Positions 10,360 to 21,595 of a stretch of 64,000 nt of DNA are shown here, in pieces. A program made the translations under genes and the position numbers. The stretch spans positions 4,660,001 to 4,724,000 of the forward strand of contig OZ026845.1 of assembly GCA_964023205.1 (NCBI GenBank). The letters run 5' to 3'. How positions within the stretch are numbered: position 1 is the first letter of the stretch; the number at the start of each line of letters is the position of its first letter. The notes under the pieces were generated by a model, which was given only the letters and a program-made list of their open reading frames with translations, was not told the DNA's origin and made no database searches. The DNA is from Lutraria lutraria. Lineage: Eukaryota > Mollusca > Bivalvia > Venerida > Mactridae.

Positions 10360-11460
10360 GAAAAATGTACGAGTTGTACAAGATTAAGAGGCAACAAGAT
10401 AACACCAATCCAGTCTCTGAAATGGTCAACTGGAAGTTATTTTGTACAATATACAATTTATCATTTCATAGCCAAAATTATGCCATACGTGTAATAAATA
10501 CAATGAAAAGGAGAAGAAAATCCCCCAATGATGAAGAGGAAGAAACTAAGAATGGTTCATAGTGAAATAAACGATAGAGCTGAGTGAGAAAAAGAAAATG
10601 ACAAACAATTAGCTACATTTGATTTAGGAGCAGTTCTTTCAACTGATTGCTCTGCAGTCAGTCAAGTATACTAAAACAGAACATTGAATTGTTATAATCT
10701 GATATTTTTATTAAACATGAGTCATTAAAAGAGGAACTTACTATATTGGGGATTAAAACTCATGCGTAATAACTCAAATAATGACACTAACGTCAGCTGT
10801 GAAACATGTCATTTTGAATCGGACTGTTATTCTGGTCAAAACAGGAACAAGAACATGACTGGAGATCTGTTTCACACAGTCACACACTCTACCAACATGT
10901 ACAAGTCATAGAACAAACATTTCTTGAGAGCAGACACACTCAGGTGTCTAGAGACAGTATGCATTACTCGTTAAGGCAGTAAAAAGATGTACATGTTCTT
11001 CTCTTTATGTTCCAGACCAGTAGGACAGTAATCCATATGGCCAGAAACCATATACAGTAGTACCAACGAAAATGACTCTTTTTATGACTTAAAACACACG
11101 CATGAAGTATCCACAAAAATAATTAATACTGACATAGATAGAAACAGAGAAAGAAGTTGAAGGCAAGTGCTGAGAGTGACAAAGCAACAGATTTTAAGTA
11201 TTAGTATGATAAAGAATTTCGAAATTCAATGTAACAAGATCAGTAAGAGGATGTCAATCTGCTACCGGTCATGATCTATCACAAAAGTATCATGGAAAAT
11301 TACCCATTACTAAACCAAAGAAGAAAAACTTGTTACAACTGTGTAATTCATTAGTAATTCCTGCCATATATCGAGGATTTAATTAATCTCTACCTAGAAG
11401 CAAATCAGTCAAAGACAAATTAGCGCTACCAGATCTATATGACAAAGACAGTGCAATGGA
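10360..11460 (+). pseudogene. Decayed transposase-like gene (uncharacterised DDE-like family)
   Basis: Several short in-frame blocks, in order on the plus strand but in different frames and broken by stops, recall one protein family I associate with transposase-like proteins in insects and cnidarians. They are: MYELYKIKRQQDNTNPVSE then NWKLFCTIYNLSFH (10365-10470), KQLATFDLGAVLSTDC (10600-10650), ESDCYSGQNRNKNMTGDLFH then NKHFLRADTLR (10815-10960), and KKKNLLQLCNSLVIPAIYRG (11315-11380). The SDxxxGQNRNK block probably held a catalytic Asp. Block order and spacing match one ancestral gene of roughly 1.1 kb. I cannot name the superfamily and rely on memory of its pattern. The region is absent from copy B. 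Confidence 0.5.
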
Positions 11461-11908
11461 CAATTAGAGAAACACATAACCTACATTTTGGACCCATTCA
11501 TTTAACAAAATGACCTTTAGCAACAAATGGACATTGCTTTTTACATTTTTTCATCTAAAATAAACGCATGTACATAAAACAGACTCCCGTTTTCACAGAA
11601 GCAAAAATTGCACATTTGTTCAAACAACTATAACCAGTGCCCATGTGTGGGGGCAATCTATAAGACTTAGATAAAAAATATCTTCAAAGATATATATACA
11701 AGATGTGAAAATATAAAACACTTTCAACAGATTGATTTTCGGCTATATAAAAGTTTGTATGTGATACATGATCAGGTTCTCTAAATTGCTTTAAACTAGC
11801 TTCTATGTATACTCACTTTTTTAAATACAAGCATGCTTCCGCTTTGATATCTTAGCTAATTAATTGAGAAAAAATGTTCTATCAAGAAAAAAATACTAAA
11901 ACAGTAAT

Positions 11909-11981
11909 AGGCTCCGACCGGGGATTGAACCCAGGACCTCTTATTTCATAAGCGAGCATCTTACCACTACACCCACTGGCA
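11909..11981 (-). repeat. tRNA-like SINE head or tRNA pseudogene
   Basis: Read on the minus strand it has an A-box-like TAGTGGTAAGATGCTCG and a B box GGGTTCAATCCCC with a good T-stem (CTGGG/CCCGG). The acceptor arms do not pair, so it is not a functional tRNA. No conserved SINE body is recognised beyond it. The copy-B version (44715-44772) has lost part of the B box. Confidence 0.45.
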
Positions 11982-12069
11982 ATCAATGACGCCAGCCGGA
12001 AAAGACACAAGTCTAATAAATGATTCTAAATTTAGAATTTTCATTAGAGTTTGAAATCCTTAAATGTAA

Positions 12070-13365
12070 CAAGAGGGCCAAGATGGCCCTATATCGCTCA
12101 CATGACAATCACTGTTCACTCATTAAAACATTGTTTTGAACCGGTGACCTAGTTTTTGACCCCAGATGACCCATGTTAGAACTTGTACTACATATAAATA
12201 AGACAAACATTCTGACAAAATTTGGTGAAGATCCAATCAAAACCATGAAAACTACAGCATAGACAAGGTTTTCCTAAGATTTGACCTCGTGACCTAGTTT
12301 TTGACCCCAGACGACCTATGTTTGAATTTGTCTTACATATCATTAAGACAAACATTCTGACTAGGTTTGGTGAAGATACGATCAAAATTTGACATCTACC
12401 GTGTTAATAAGGTTTTCCTAAGATTTGACCTTGTGACCTGGTTTTTTACCCTAGGTGACCCATAGTTCAACTTGTCCTTAATATCATTAAGACAAACAAT
12501 CTGACAAGGTTTGGCCAAGATCCAATTAAAACCATGACATTAAGAGCTTTTACAAGATTTTTACCTAAGATTTAACCTGGTGACCCAGGTTTTAACCCCG
12601 GCTGACCCATATTCAACCTTGACACACATATTATTGAGCCAAACATTCTGACAAGGTTTGGTGAAGATCCAATTAGAACTGTGACATCTACAGTGTTAAC
12701 AAAGTTTTCCTAAAATTTGACCTGGTGACCTAGTTATTGACCCAGATGACCCATATTTATACTTGACCGTTATATCATTAAAACAAACGATTTGACATAG
12801 TTTAGTGAAGATCCAATAATAACTGTGAAATCTACAGCGTTAACATGGTTTTTCATAAGATTTGACCTAGCGACCTAGTTTTTTACCCAAGATGACCCAT
12901 GTTCAAACCCCTCCAAGACATTATGAAGACAAACATTCTGACAAGGTTTCATGATCATCCAATTAAAACAGTGACTTCTAGAGTGTTCACAAGGTTTTCC
13001 AGCAATTTGCCCTAGTGACCTAGTTTTTCACCGGAAATGACCCATTATCAAACTTGACCTACATATTATTAAAATAAACATTCTGACAAAGTTTCATGAA
13101 GATCCAGTCAAAACAGTGATTTCTAAAGTGTTCACAAAGTTTTCCCTTATTTGGCCCTGGTGACCTAGTTTTTTACCCAAAATGGCCCAATATCGAACTC
13201 GTCCGAGATTTTGTTGATATTAACGTTCCGACCCAGTTTTGCTAAAATTGAGCTAAAAATGTGGCCCCTAGTGTGGTCACAACATAAAGTTTGACGACGC
13301 ACACCGCACGACGCCGGACGGAGAGTGATCCTAATAGCTCACTTTGTCACTTTGTGACATGTGAG
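12070..13365. mobile_element. Non-autonomous element built of about eight 145-bp repeats
   Basis: Inserted in copy A only; copy B reads straight through (AAATGTAA joined to AACAGTAC near 44836). It starts CAAGAGGGCCAAGATGGCCC and ends in a strong hairpin (13335-13368). Inside, a degenerate ~145-bp unit repeats with GACCTAGTTTTT-type starts at 12146, 12291, 12435, 12582, 12727, 12872, 13017 and 13162; each unit includes a segment like AAGACAAACATTCTGACAAG. I recall very abundant similar sequence in bivalve genomes. No transposase and no clean TIR. TAA occurs at both edges and could be a 3-bp target duplication. Confidence 0.7.
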
Positions 13366-13368
13366 CTA
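13335..13368. repeat. Terminal compound hairpin
   Basis: TAGCTCAC pairs with GTGAGCTA and, nested inside, TGTCAC with GTGACA around a TTT loop. It forms the right end of the 145-bp-repeat element. Terminal hairpins mark the 3' end of rolling-circle elements, but this one includes the boundary itself, so the resemblance is only partial. Confidence 0.7.
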
Positions 13369-14244
13369 AAACAGTACGTAAAGTTTAGCAATAGCATTAA
13401 ATTCATAACACGAGATGGCATTACGTGTCTATAATTCAGCAATTTCACGTCTACATTGTATCACTTTGTTACACAAATCTATTCACTACCACCAACACCG
13501 TTCACTACTACCTCACCAGTGACTTTCAGTTACATGACCCCAAACATGCGTTGCGCTGAGGCGCAACGCAATAATGCTGAAGCCATAGCTGAAATGTTGA
13601 AATAAGATTGACTGTTGCACTACTGTCTACACTTCTGTCACACAATGCCGACTTAACCTTAGATTCTCATTCGGATTTTCAGAAAAGTTCAGCAGTGGTC
13701 TTCTTTTTATACAATGTAGTTTGTATTTGCTTATCGCTTTCCCCACAAATTATATACAAATTTCAAGTAACTTTCTAAATAATTTTATTAATAAAATGGC
13801 ATGAAGTTTTTTTTGACAGAGGCAGATGGGGGAAAACCTAAACATTATCATTTTCTGTGCCCTCAATCACGGCATCAAAGGCAATTCGAGAAGTCTGTAA
13901 AAAGACGGCATCTTTTTTTATAAAGAACGCTGTTTTACCGACTCTTCTTTTAGTCCACGTTGCGTCTTTTGTATCGTCCGTCTTCTATATCAGAGAGCTA
14001 CGGACCCGAGTCTTTCATACGACACGTTTGTAAAGTCATTCTGTAATTCCACTATACACGGCAAAGTTATGCCACAGACACCAGCACACCATTACTATAC
14101 ATATGTAGTGAAAATCAACAAAGAGCACTTTGCTAAATAGACATTTATGCTAGGTACCTGGGTCTCGCACGCCACACATTTTCAAGATGTGGTTAACATA
14201 TTTGAAAACCACTCCATGCATCATGAAGTTATTGACGAACGAAT
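13369..14244. other. Duplicated non-coding stretch with a 9-bp hairpin
   Basis: No gene is recognised. A perfect hairpin, GCGTTGCGC with loop TGAG and GCGCAACGC, lies at 13548-13569 and is conserved at the equivalent site in copy B (near 45016). The rest is AT-rich and nearly identical between copies. Confidence 0.5.
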
Positions 14245-14257
14245 CGAGCAATCATAT

Positions 14258-14545
14258 TGTTTGTTTGTTTCATCGGGTTTTACGTCATTTTCAACATTAG
14301 TTCAGTCATATCGTGGCGGGCAGTAATCCTATCCAGCTTTCCTGGACTTGATTTAGGCCTTAACCAGTACTAACCACTTCTATCCGTAAGCTTCTGCCAA
14401 GCTACCCAACATAATTCAGAGGTGGAGGACAATTAAACAGGATGTGTCAAATTTGTCACGCACAGTGTGAGCCTCGCCCGGGTTTCGAACTCACAACCTC
14501 TCGATCATCAGACAATGCTCTTACCACAGAGCCAATCGGGCGGGC
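14258..14545 (-). mobile_element. tRNA-derived SINE with perfect 13-bp target duplication
   Basis: On the minus strand it starts with a tRNA-like head: A box TGGCTCTGTGGTAAGAGC and B box GAGTTCGAAACC. A ~200-bp body follows, and the 3' tail is (AAAC)n. The direct repeat CGAGCAATCATAT flanks it exactly (14245-14257 and 14546-14558). SINEs are transcribed by RNA polymerase III and mobilised by a partner LINE. A second family member is at 31304-31596; the duplicate is at 45734-46018. Confidence 0.9.
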
Positions 14546-14558
14546 CGAGCAATCATAT

Positions 14559-15307
14559 GGTCCAAAAAGCAACAAGAGTTGTTTGTGAAACACGGATCCC
14601 CCTAAAAGCCAATTGGATAGTAAGGCCTTGACCTACATACCTCAAAATCAATAGGGCTTACGTTAAATAGTTCGCTAACTATTGCCCAGACAAGGTCCTG
14701 TTATAAAGCAATATACCCCCCCCCCCTCTTTTTCGAAAGGGGACTTAATTATTATCAAGATATTGAATATCAAAGGATTTTATTTGTATGACACATGATG
14801 ACCTTGATCTTAAACGAAGTGAGCCTCAACACCATGTCGAACTTCAAACATGCATTCGTTGAAAAAATAATAATCATATGAAGTATCAGTTTCAAAAGAT
14901 AATCATGTGAATGGGTGCTAAAGTATACGACATTTTTATCTCTGTAACATTGACCTTTTGATCCAATGACCCAGAATCATACACGGCCATCTTCTAAATA
15001 TGTTTTGCTATTCTGTGAAATATGAGGGCTCTATCAAGCAAAGCAAAAACAGTGTGACATTGTGAAATAAAATATATCGATTATTATATTGTAATTGATT
15101 CCGTAACGTAAAAACAAACTTTGTACTGCATAAGACATTCAATAACATGTAATTAAATTACAAGTACAGAAACTGTTCATGATAACATCACAAAGCGACC
15201 ACTCCTATTATTCTATAGTATTGTCACATTTATTTAGCGAGGACTTTTTAATATTTTCATCATAGTTTTAGATGATAACAGCTCAATATGATACCGCCTC
15301 GGTTCAG
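14559..15307. other. Non-coding, no feature recognised
   Basis: Contains a C/T homopolymer run (about 14717-14730) and AT-rich sequence shared with copy B. No exon, tRNA or delimited repeat seen. Confidence 0.5.
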
Positions 15308-15480
15308 ACAATGAGTCTCCGTGGTCAAGTGGTAGCCGCACTAATTTAACTAAGGGGATCCCGTGTTCTTATGGTAGTGAACTCGGACTAGTCATTTACC
15401 GTTGAGAATTCGAATCCAACATTGAACCAAATTTCGTTTACTAGTGTGAAAGCTTTATGTCCAGAGATCGTACGGATGTA
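15308..15480 (+). repeat. Possible tRNA-derived SINE abutting a LINE relic
   Basis: An A-box-like TGGTCAAGTGGTAGCCG (about 15322) and a B-box-like AATTCGAATCC (about 15407) are in the right order on the plus strand, although 85 bp apart is wider than usual. The segment runs directly into the antisense LINE relic. No target duplication or tail could be fixed. Copy B has it at 47278-47480. Confidence 0.4.
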
Positions 15481-15499
15481 CGTAGTTCTCACGGAATGC

Positions 15500-18130
15500 C
15501 TATGGCCTTGCTGCTATTATTCTGTAGGACCAGGGGTGGTAATGGCGTGACTGACGGGATATGAGGGGCGTGAGGAAGTATTCAGTGGGGATTGCAACCA
15601 ACTGACGAGTGATCTTATACATTAGGGATAACCTATTGTCAATGCGTCTGAGATCAAGACGGTGGAGATTAAGGGACTTCAGCATATCTGTTACGCTAGA
15701 CATTTGGTCATAGTCAGACTTTATCCATCGAGCAGCTCTTCTCTGTACATATTCGAGCTGGTAGATTAGAGATTGGGTATGGGGTGACCAGACCTCAGAG
15801 CTATATTCGAGTTAGGGTCTTACAAGACTCTCGTATGCCATGGCCTCAATGGACTGGGATTTAACTTGACATTTCTCCGAAGAATATCTAGGGTTTAATT
15901 TGACTTTTTTACCTATTAATGTGGGTATCCCACGACAGATCTTTTGATATATCCACACCGAAGTGTTTGGCAGAGGTGACTGATTCTAAAAGCACTCCAT
16001 GGAGGTAGTATTTGGATGGGATAGGATTTTCCTTCTTGTGACATGGATTACTTGGTATTTGGATAAGTTGAACTCAATGTCCCCAACCCAATGCCCACTT
16101 TTCTAAGATTTTAAGATCATTTTGGAGGGTAGATGATTGGTCTGAAGTAGTAAGGGACACTTAAGTAAATGACAATGTCATTAGTTAAGAGGCGAAGCTT
16201 AGAGTGTATGTTTTGCTGTAGGTCATTTATGTAGGCCAGGAACAGACAGACCCCTGTGGTACCCCTATGGGACAGGGATTGCTTCTGATTGGTAACCATT
16301 AAGGACAACAAATTGGGATCTGTTGTCCAAGAAGCTCTTAATCCATTTTAGTGTTTGACCTCGGACTCCATAACTGTGCATTTTCATCAAGACTTTCTCA
16401 TGGATGACCTTATCAAAAGCCTCGCTGAAGTCAATGAGGATGAGATCTACTTGTTGTTGTTTTTTGTTGTTGTTGTCGTTGTATATGGAAGTGACCAGGT
16501 CATTTACTAGCATGTCAAGTTGGGTTACGCATGATCTCTTTTCCTGGAAGCCATGCTGGAGGTGATAGAGAATGTTTCATGTTTGTGTATTGTTAAACAA
16601 TGGAAGAGGAAACAATGTGTTCAAGGGTTTTGCAGAGAACACATATTAGGGATATAGGCCCATAGATAGCTGTAAACAGGTGCGACATTTGCTTTTTTCC
16701 ACTGGAAGGGGAGTGTACCTTCATCAAGGGACTTTTGGAAGATTGTTTCAAGAATAAGATAGCTCTTCAGACAGCATTTTAAGAAAGAGGAGCTTCATTT
16801 GATCAGGGTCACTTGCTTTATGAGGGGTTTAGGTTTGAGAGAAGTTACTCTATACTATAAGAGCTAACTTTGATGTTTGGCATTTTAGGAATACTGGTAG
16901 GTTAACCTATTTCTGATGGAAAGTTATCATTTACATCCTGGATTTTCATTTTGCATAGCGAGGCAAGGCTTAATGGGGAATTTGGGCTAAACACAGACTG
17001 AAATTGTTTATTTAAGACAGTTGCTGTAGCCATTTCATCATGGTGGAGTTTATTTTGAGATTTCAGGGGGAGGGTTGTAGAATCTTGTTTCGAATGCTTA
17101 ATGTTTGGCATTAGGTCTAGTTCTAGATGGGCATCAGTGTTATTTCTGTTACGAATGTCATCGAGATATTGTTCATGAGCCTCTTTAACTTTTCTCCTCA
17201 CTATATGTTTTAGATCCATGAATTTCTTTCTTTCAGAGGAATTTTTAAAAGCTCGGTATTTTCTTCTGATTATTCTCTTAAGGTTTTTTTTGACTCATGG
17301 GTGATGATCTCTGTTTGATGATGTTTTTGGGGATATGTTTATTTGTCAGGTTATTGAATGTAGACGTTAAGTCCTCCCATAACTCTTCAACACTAAGTCC
17401 AAAGTATTTTCCCTTAGCGAACATGACCCGGTGGTATCCATTAACTGACTGCTTTATGTCCTCTCAGTTTGCTTTCTTATACAGTGGGATTTTACCAGGC
17501 TCTTGTTGACTGGTTTTGGCAGAAACATTAACTGTTACTTTCGCAGTGTTATGGTCACTGAGATGCCAGGTATGATGTTAACCTGTCTCAGTGAGTCAGT
17601 TGTTGGGCACATGGAGTCCCAAACCATCTTAGGGAAATTTAGGTCTCCTGCCACCCAGATGTTTGATTTTTTTTGGTAGCTTTTCCCAAGGATTTGTTTA
17701 ATTCAGAAAAGCTATTTTCGTTATATTCATGGGGTTTATAATTGGCTTCGATTATAAGGGGATCCAACTTACTCCGGAGGTCTTCACAGTTTGGTTGGAG
17801 CTCAGACATTTCTTGGGCTATAATACAATCACTAACAGCAATACATACGCCTCCGCCTGTCTGTATCATCCGGTCTCTACGGAAGTTCGTGTAACTTAAG
17901 TCAGGGCTGATACTTCACTGGTATAGTGTTTGGGTTTGAGCCATGATTCTGTGCCGATAACAATGTCAGGATTTTTTCGTTAACAATGTTGCTGAATGCT
18001 AGCTTTTTGTCCACAATTGATCTACAATCTATGACCTGGACTTTTAATGATCGTTTAATATTGTTTTTCTTGCTTTTTCTGGGACTTCGGCCATTAGTTC
18101 AATTACGCTTAGGTGTGGATGTCTGAGCCA
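15500..18130 (-). pseudogene. Degenerate antisense LINE (endonuclease-RT relic)
   Basis: Minus-strand fragments of one LINE polyprotein, broken by stops and frameshifts. From 5' to 3' they include an endonuclease start near 18040 (NPDIVIGTESW), GGGVCIAVSD (~17850), an AGDLNFP-like catalytic block (~17640), a linker (16902-17219), RT blocks LILIDFSEAFDKV (16265-16513) and GTTGVCLFLAYINDL (~16250), and the C-terminal LRRIDNRLSLMYKITRQL (15500-15703). The RT resembles the CR1/Jockey-like type at 3753-6520, but this copy is much older. It cannot make protein. Copy B carries the same decay, so the relic predates the duplication. Confidence 0.85.
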
Positions 18131-19542
18131 TGGATAATGATGTTACAATTACTGTTAAAGCTAAGGCTCGAAGAATTTAGCGTTTCCAAAGGGTTGGACG
18201 TTTCTAGGGAGTCTAGGCTAGGGACGGAGCTGTTGGTAACATTTATGTTTTCACACAGGGAACACTTTCAGACTCCGACCCCGTCTCCAAGTCTATCATA
18301 CATTGACCCATTTATATTTTGGCAGTCAGCATGGAACCACGTCATACACAATTTAATTTCCTTCAAGATATATATCTGATTGGATAGGGCCTGGGTTGCT
18401 TTCTACATCATGAGATATTGCAATGAGTTGTATCCACAGAAATGCCATGCTTTTACACACGGTTTTACCTGTATCCTTTTTGCCAATAAAGTTCCTCAAT
18501 TTCTTCCAGGTCTGTAAAAACAACTGTAATTTAACACAATTGTTGTCTACATACCTTACATGGTAACTTCGGATGGTATTTGAGTAGTTTTTATAACTTC
18601 CGGTTCGATAGTGAGCACGGAAAATTATTTCAAATCACAACAAATACTTGAATGGAGGAATGATTAATGTCATCTATTCTATGAGCCTGTGATGCTTCAT
18701 CTAGTTATCTGCACCTGAGACGGAGAAGATTAAAGTTTTGCAAGAGCTGCAAGGAAAGCGGTTTTGGTTGACATATGCGCGCGCATTCCACGACAGCAGG
18801 GGAAAACCACAACTAATTTGAGGTAGCTCTAATAATATATAGAAAACTGACATTTTCCTATTATTTTGCAGCATCATCTCAGTAGATTGGTTGATATTCA
18901 TATTTGTATTTAAAACAAAGACTATAAGAAGTATATACGTTTGTCATGTATTTCAGTGACGCTATGTCAGGTTAGTTATACGAGTGGTACATCCTATTAC
19001 AATAGCATGCGCTACAGACTTGAATATGGAACACCCACAGCTTACTTTTCAAAGTAATCTTCCTTCTTGATGTTTTGGTGTCAATGTGACAGTCATTTAT
19101 ATGAAACATTGTAGAATAAAAATGCAAAATCCTGGTTTAAAATGTAGATGTGCTAGAAGTGACAAGATTAACATACTTTGCTCACATCGAAATACTTCAG
19201 TGTTAGCAGCGCTTTGATTAAGTATATTCACATCACTGGTTATGTTTCGCGGAACATCAACCAAACAGATTTGTCACTAGTTGTCACTTTATAATATGAT
19301 TATGGTATTTCTCGGCTTATAGATTAGACAGAATGATTACGCGAATCCCAAGTTTAATGACGCTTTTGTTCGTCATTTTATTTACATCATGCATTGAACT
19401 GACGATAGAAAGGCCTTTATGGTAGAGAATGTAGTCTAAGAAGTTCATATAATGTAGATGGATATAATCTTCATTGTGACTAAACATACAAAAGCACACA
19501 ATTGCAATATTCACGCACATGATACAAAATTAATTTCATATA
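18131..19542. other. Duplicated non-coding stretch
   Basis: AT-rich sequence shared with 50784-52332. Copy B has about 140 bp extra near 51217-51356 including a G run. No exon or RNA gene recognised. Confidence 0.5.
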
Positions 19543-19689
19543 CAGTACAACCTCTCCAGAGCGGCCCTCTCATGTGAAACAACCCACCTTCTACAACAGC
19601 TTAATATTTTCCCAGTGCACGATTTAATTTAATGTAACTTCTCTAATGCAACAACCTCTCAACAACAACATAACTTAGAGAGGCTGAAC
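19543..19689. mobile_element. Short pogo/Tigger-like MITE (TA target)
   Basis: Starts CAGTACAACCTCTCCAGAGC and ends with a decayed inverse (AGAGAGGCTGAAC before TA). TA flanks both ends. Same terminus as 2423-2598. Present at the same place in copy B (52333-52481). Confidence 0.6.
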
Positions 19690-20196
19690 TATAATCAAAA
19701 AACCTTTTGACCAAGACTAAATATGATAAATGTTTAAATACTTCATTCTCCGAAGTCTCGCCTATTTTTAAGGGATATAATTAATCCCTTAATCTAATGA
19801 CATTGACTTTCTTTTCTGTGCTTTACCCTTTTCAATTAAATAGTACAGTATATTGTAAGTATTCATTTATTATTGTTCTTACCAAATAATCTTGTCACTC
19901 TTCTTTGTATGTGATAAACTTTAAAAATACCAAAGTTAAAAGATAAAAAAATAGCAAAAAAGCAACAACAAAATTAAATAAACAAATTAAAAATACCCGG
20001 ATGACATTGAGCATTTTGTCTGATGTAATGAAAATAATGAAACAACGTTGTCACACTCTATAGGGATCCTTTCGCTATAGCTCCTCGGAGTTGCACTATT
20101 CGGTGAATGATACATTTTAAATTGGGGAGTTGTATACGGAGAAAAGCATGTGCAAGTCGAATACAGCTGGCATACACTTTTATATGATGATATACA

Positions 20197-20732
20197 TGTC
20201 ACGCTTATATTCGGTTCCTTTTTGGTGTGGGTAACCGAAAACGTAGATTTCTACTCTGAGGAAATGTCTGTAGAGATAATAAAATAACACGTCTGACTTC
20301 TATGAAAGTTTATAGTAAATGCCAAGATATATATGATAACAAAAGCAAAATGAAAACAACATGAATAGTAATGAAATAATGATATAGAAAGAACAACATG
20401 AATACAATAATTTACAAAAATGTCTTTTACATAAATGGTATACCTGTAGAGAGAATAAAATAACACGTCTGACTTCTATGAAAGTTTATAGTAAATGCGA
20501 GTTGAAAAAGGTGCGCATGCGTGTTGTGGTTTTTCTGAAATAAATTAAAGATTAGTAAATTATTGTGATGAAATGACGAAATGGAGTATTAAATGAAAGT
20601 AAATGAATGATTTAATGATAAATGATGAGATAAATGGATAAAGTGAAAAAAATATAAATAAACAACCGGATGTACATATGTACAAAGTACGGTGGACCAT
20701 TATGGCCACCTACAATACTTGACTCTGCGACA
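20197..20732 (-). repeat. 3' LTR, Gypsy copy A
   Basis: 536 bp, ending on the plus strand with GCGACA. It contains an internal direct duplication of about 50 bp (CTGTAGAGA...TTTATAGTAAATG) near 20268 and again near 20446, so R/U3 motifs are doubled. Three of the four differences from the 5' LTR are private to this LTR. Confidence 0.93.
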
Positions 20733-20745
20733 TTCTCCCCCCCTA
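20733..20745 (-). promoter_or_regulatory. Polypurine tract, copy A
   Basis: On the minus strand the bases just before the 3' LTR read AGGGGGGGAGAA, with seven G's. This is where plus-strand DNA synthesis would be primed. Its position directly next to the LTR is as expected for Ty3/Gypsy elements. Confidence 0.8.
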
Positions 20746-21595
20746 TGGGAAATGTCGTCCCGACATTTCAGAACCAGATATCGTGCCTATTATATATACA
20801 AGGTAAAATAAAGTTAAACTATTTTACCAATAACAGAGTAAACCAAAATGTACCTAAAGTCAACAATAACAACAAGGTATAAATACTCTGATAGCACAAA
20901 CAATATCTCAACCTACTACAAACTACACACACCATTTAGAATAAAACTACATGTAATAAGCTATAAGTGTACAAGAATTTACTTAAAGCTACACAAGGTC
21001 ATTTAAAAAATAAAACTACATGTAAAAAGCTATAAGTGTACAAGAATTTACTTCAAATTACACAAAGCCACATCCAACATCACAACCTCATTAAGAAGAA
21101 ATGCATACAAGTATTAACGTATGAGCAAGCTGCAGTCCTACTCACACAAAGAGAATATAACTATTAAGTATATATTCAAAAATATAGGAATCAACATGTG
21201 TTCATAAATCATATGATTTAAGGACACAGTATGATTTAACAACAATCATACAGGTTGAAATTGTAAACAATTTACAACCTACAACATTGATATAAGCAAT
21301 TAAGCTTTATAACATCCCACAATGGGTAAAACAAAGGGTTATGTCAAGCTATTAAGCATTGTCACATACTACTTTACAGGTGGCATTAAGTCTGTAAAGG
21401 AAACAATGTAAATACACTTGTACAATGAATAAATAATAAATGACAGTTATGTCATACATTACACATGAATCTGAAACCTATTAAGGATCCATACATAACA
21501 AGAATTCATTACAGTTTGGCTGCTAAGCAGTTTATTTATTTCACAATTAAAAACTCAAAATGAAATCTTCATTATTAACAATGAAAAAGGTACAT

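Noticed and set aside
11909..11981. Functional tRNA gene
   Set aside because: Acceptor arms do not pair and the anticodon arm is irregular; only the A and B boxes and T arm look tRNA-like.
20268..20300. Relation between LTR phrase AATAAAATAACACGTC and the 37-bp satellite phrase AGAATAACACGTCG
   Set aside because: Only about 12 matching bases in AT-rich context; no extended alignment.
20670..20882. Small plus-strand open frame next to the Gypsy 3' LTR as an envelope-like or accessory gene
   Set aside because: No signal peptide, membrane segment or motif, and it overlaps the LTR and purine tract.
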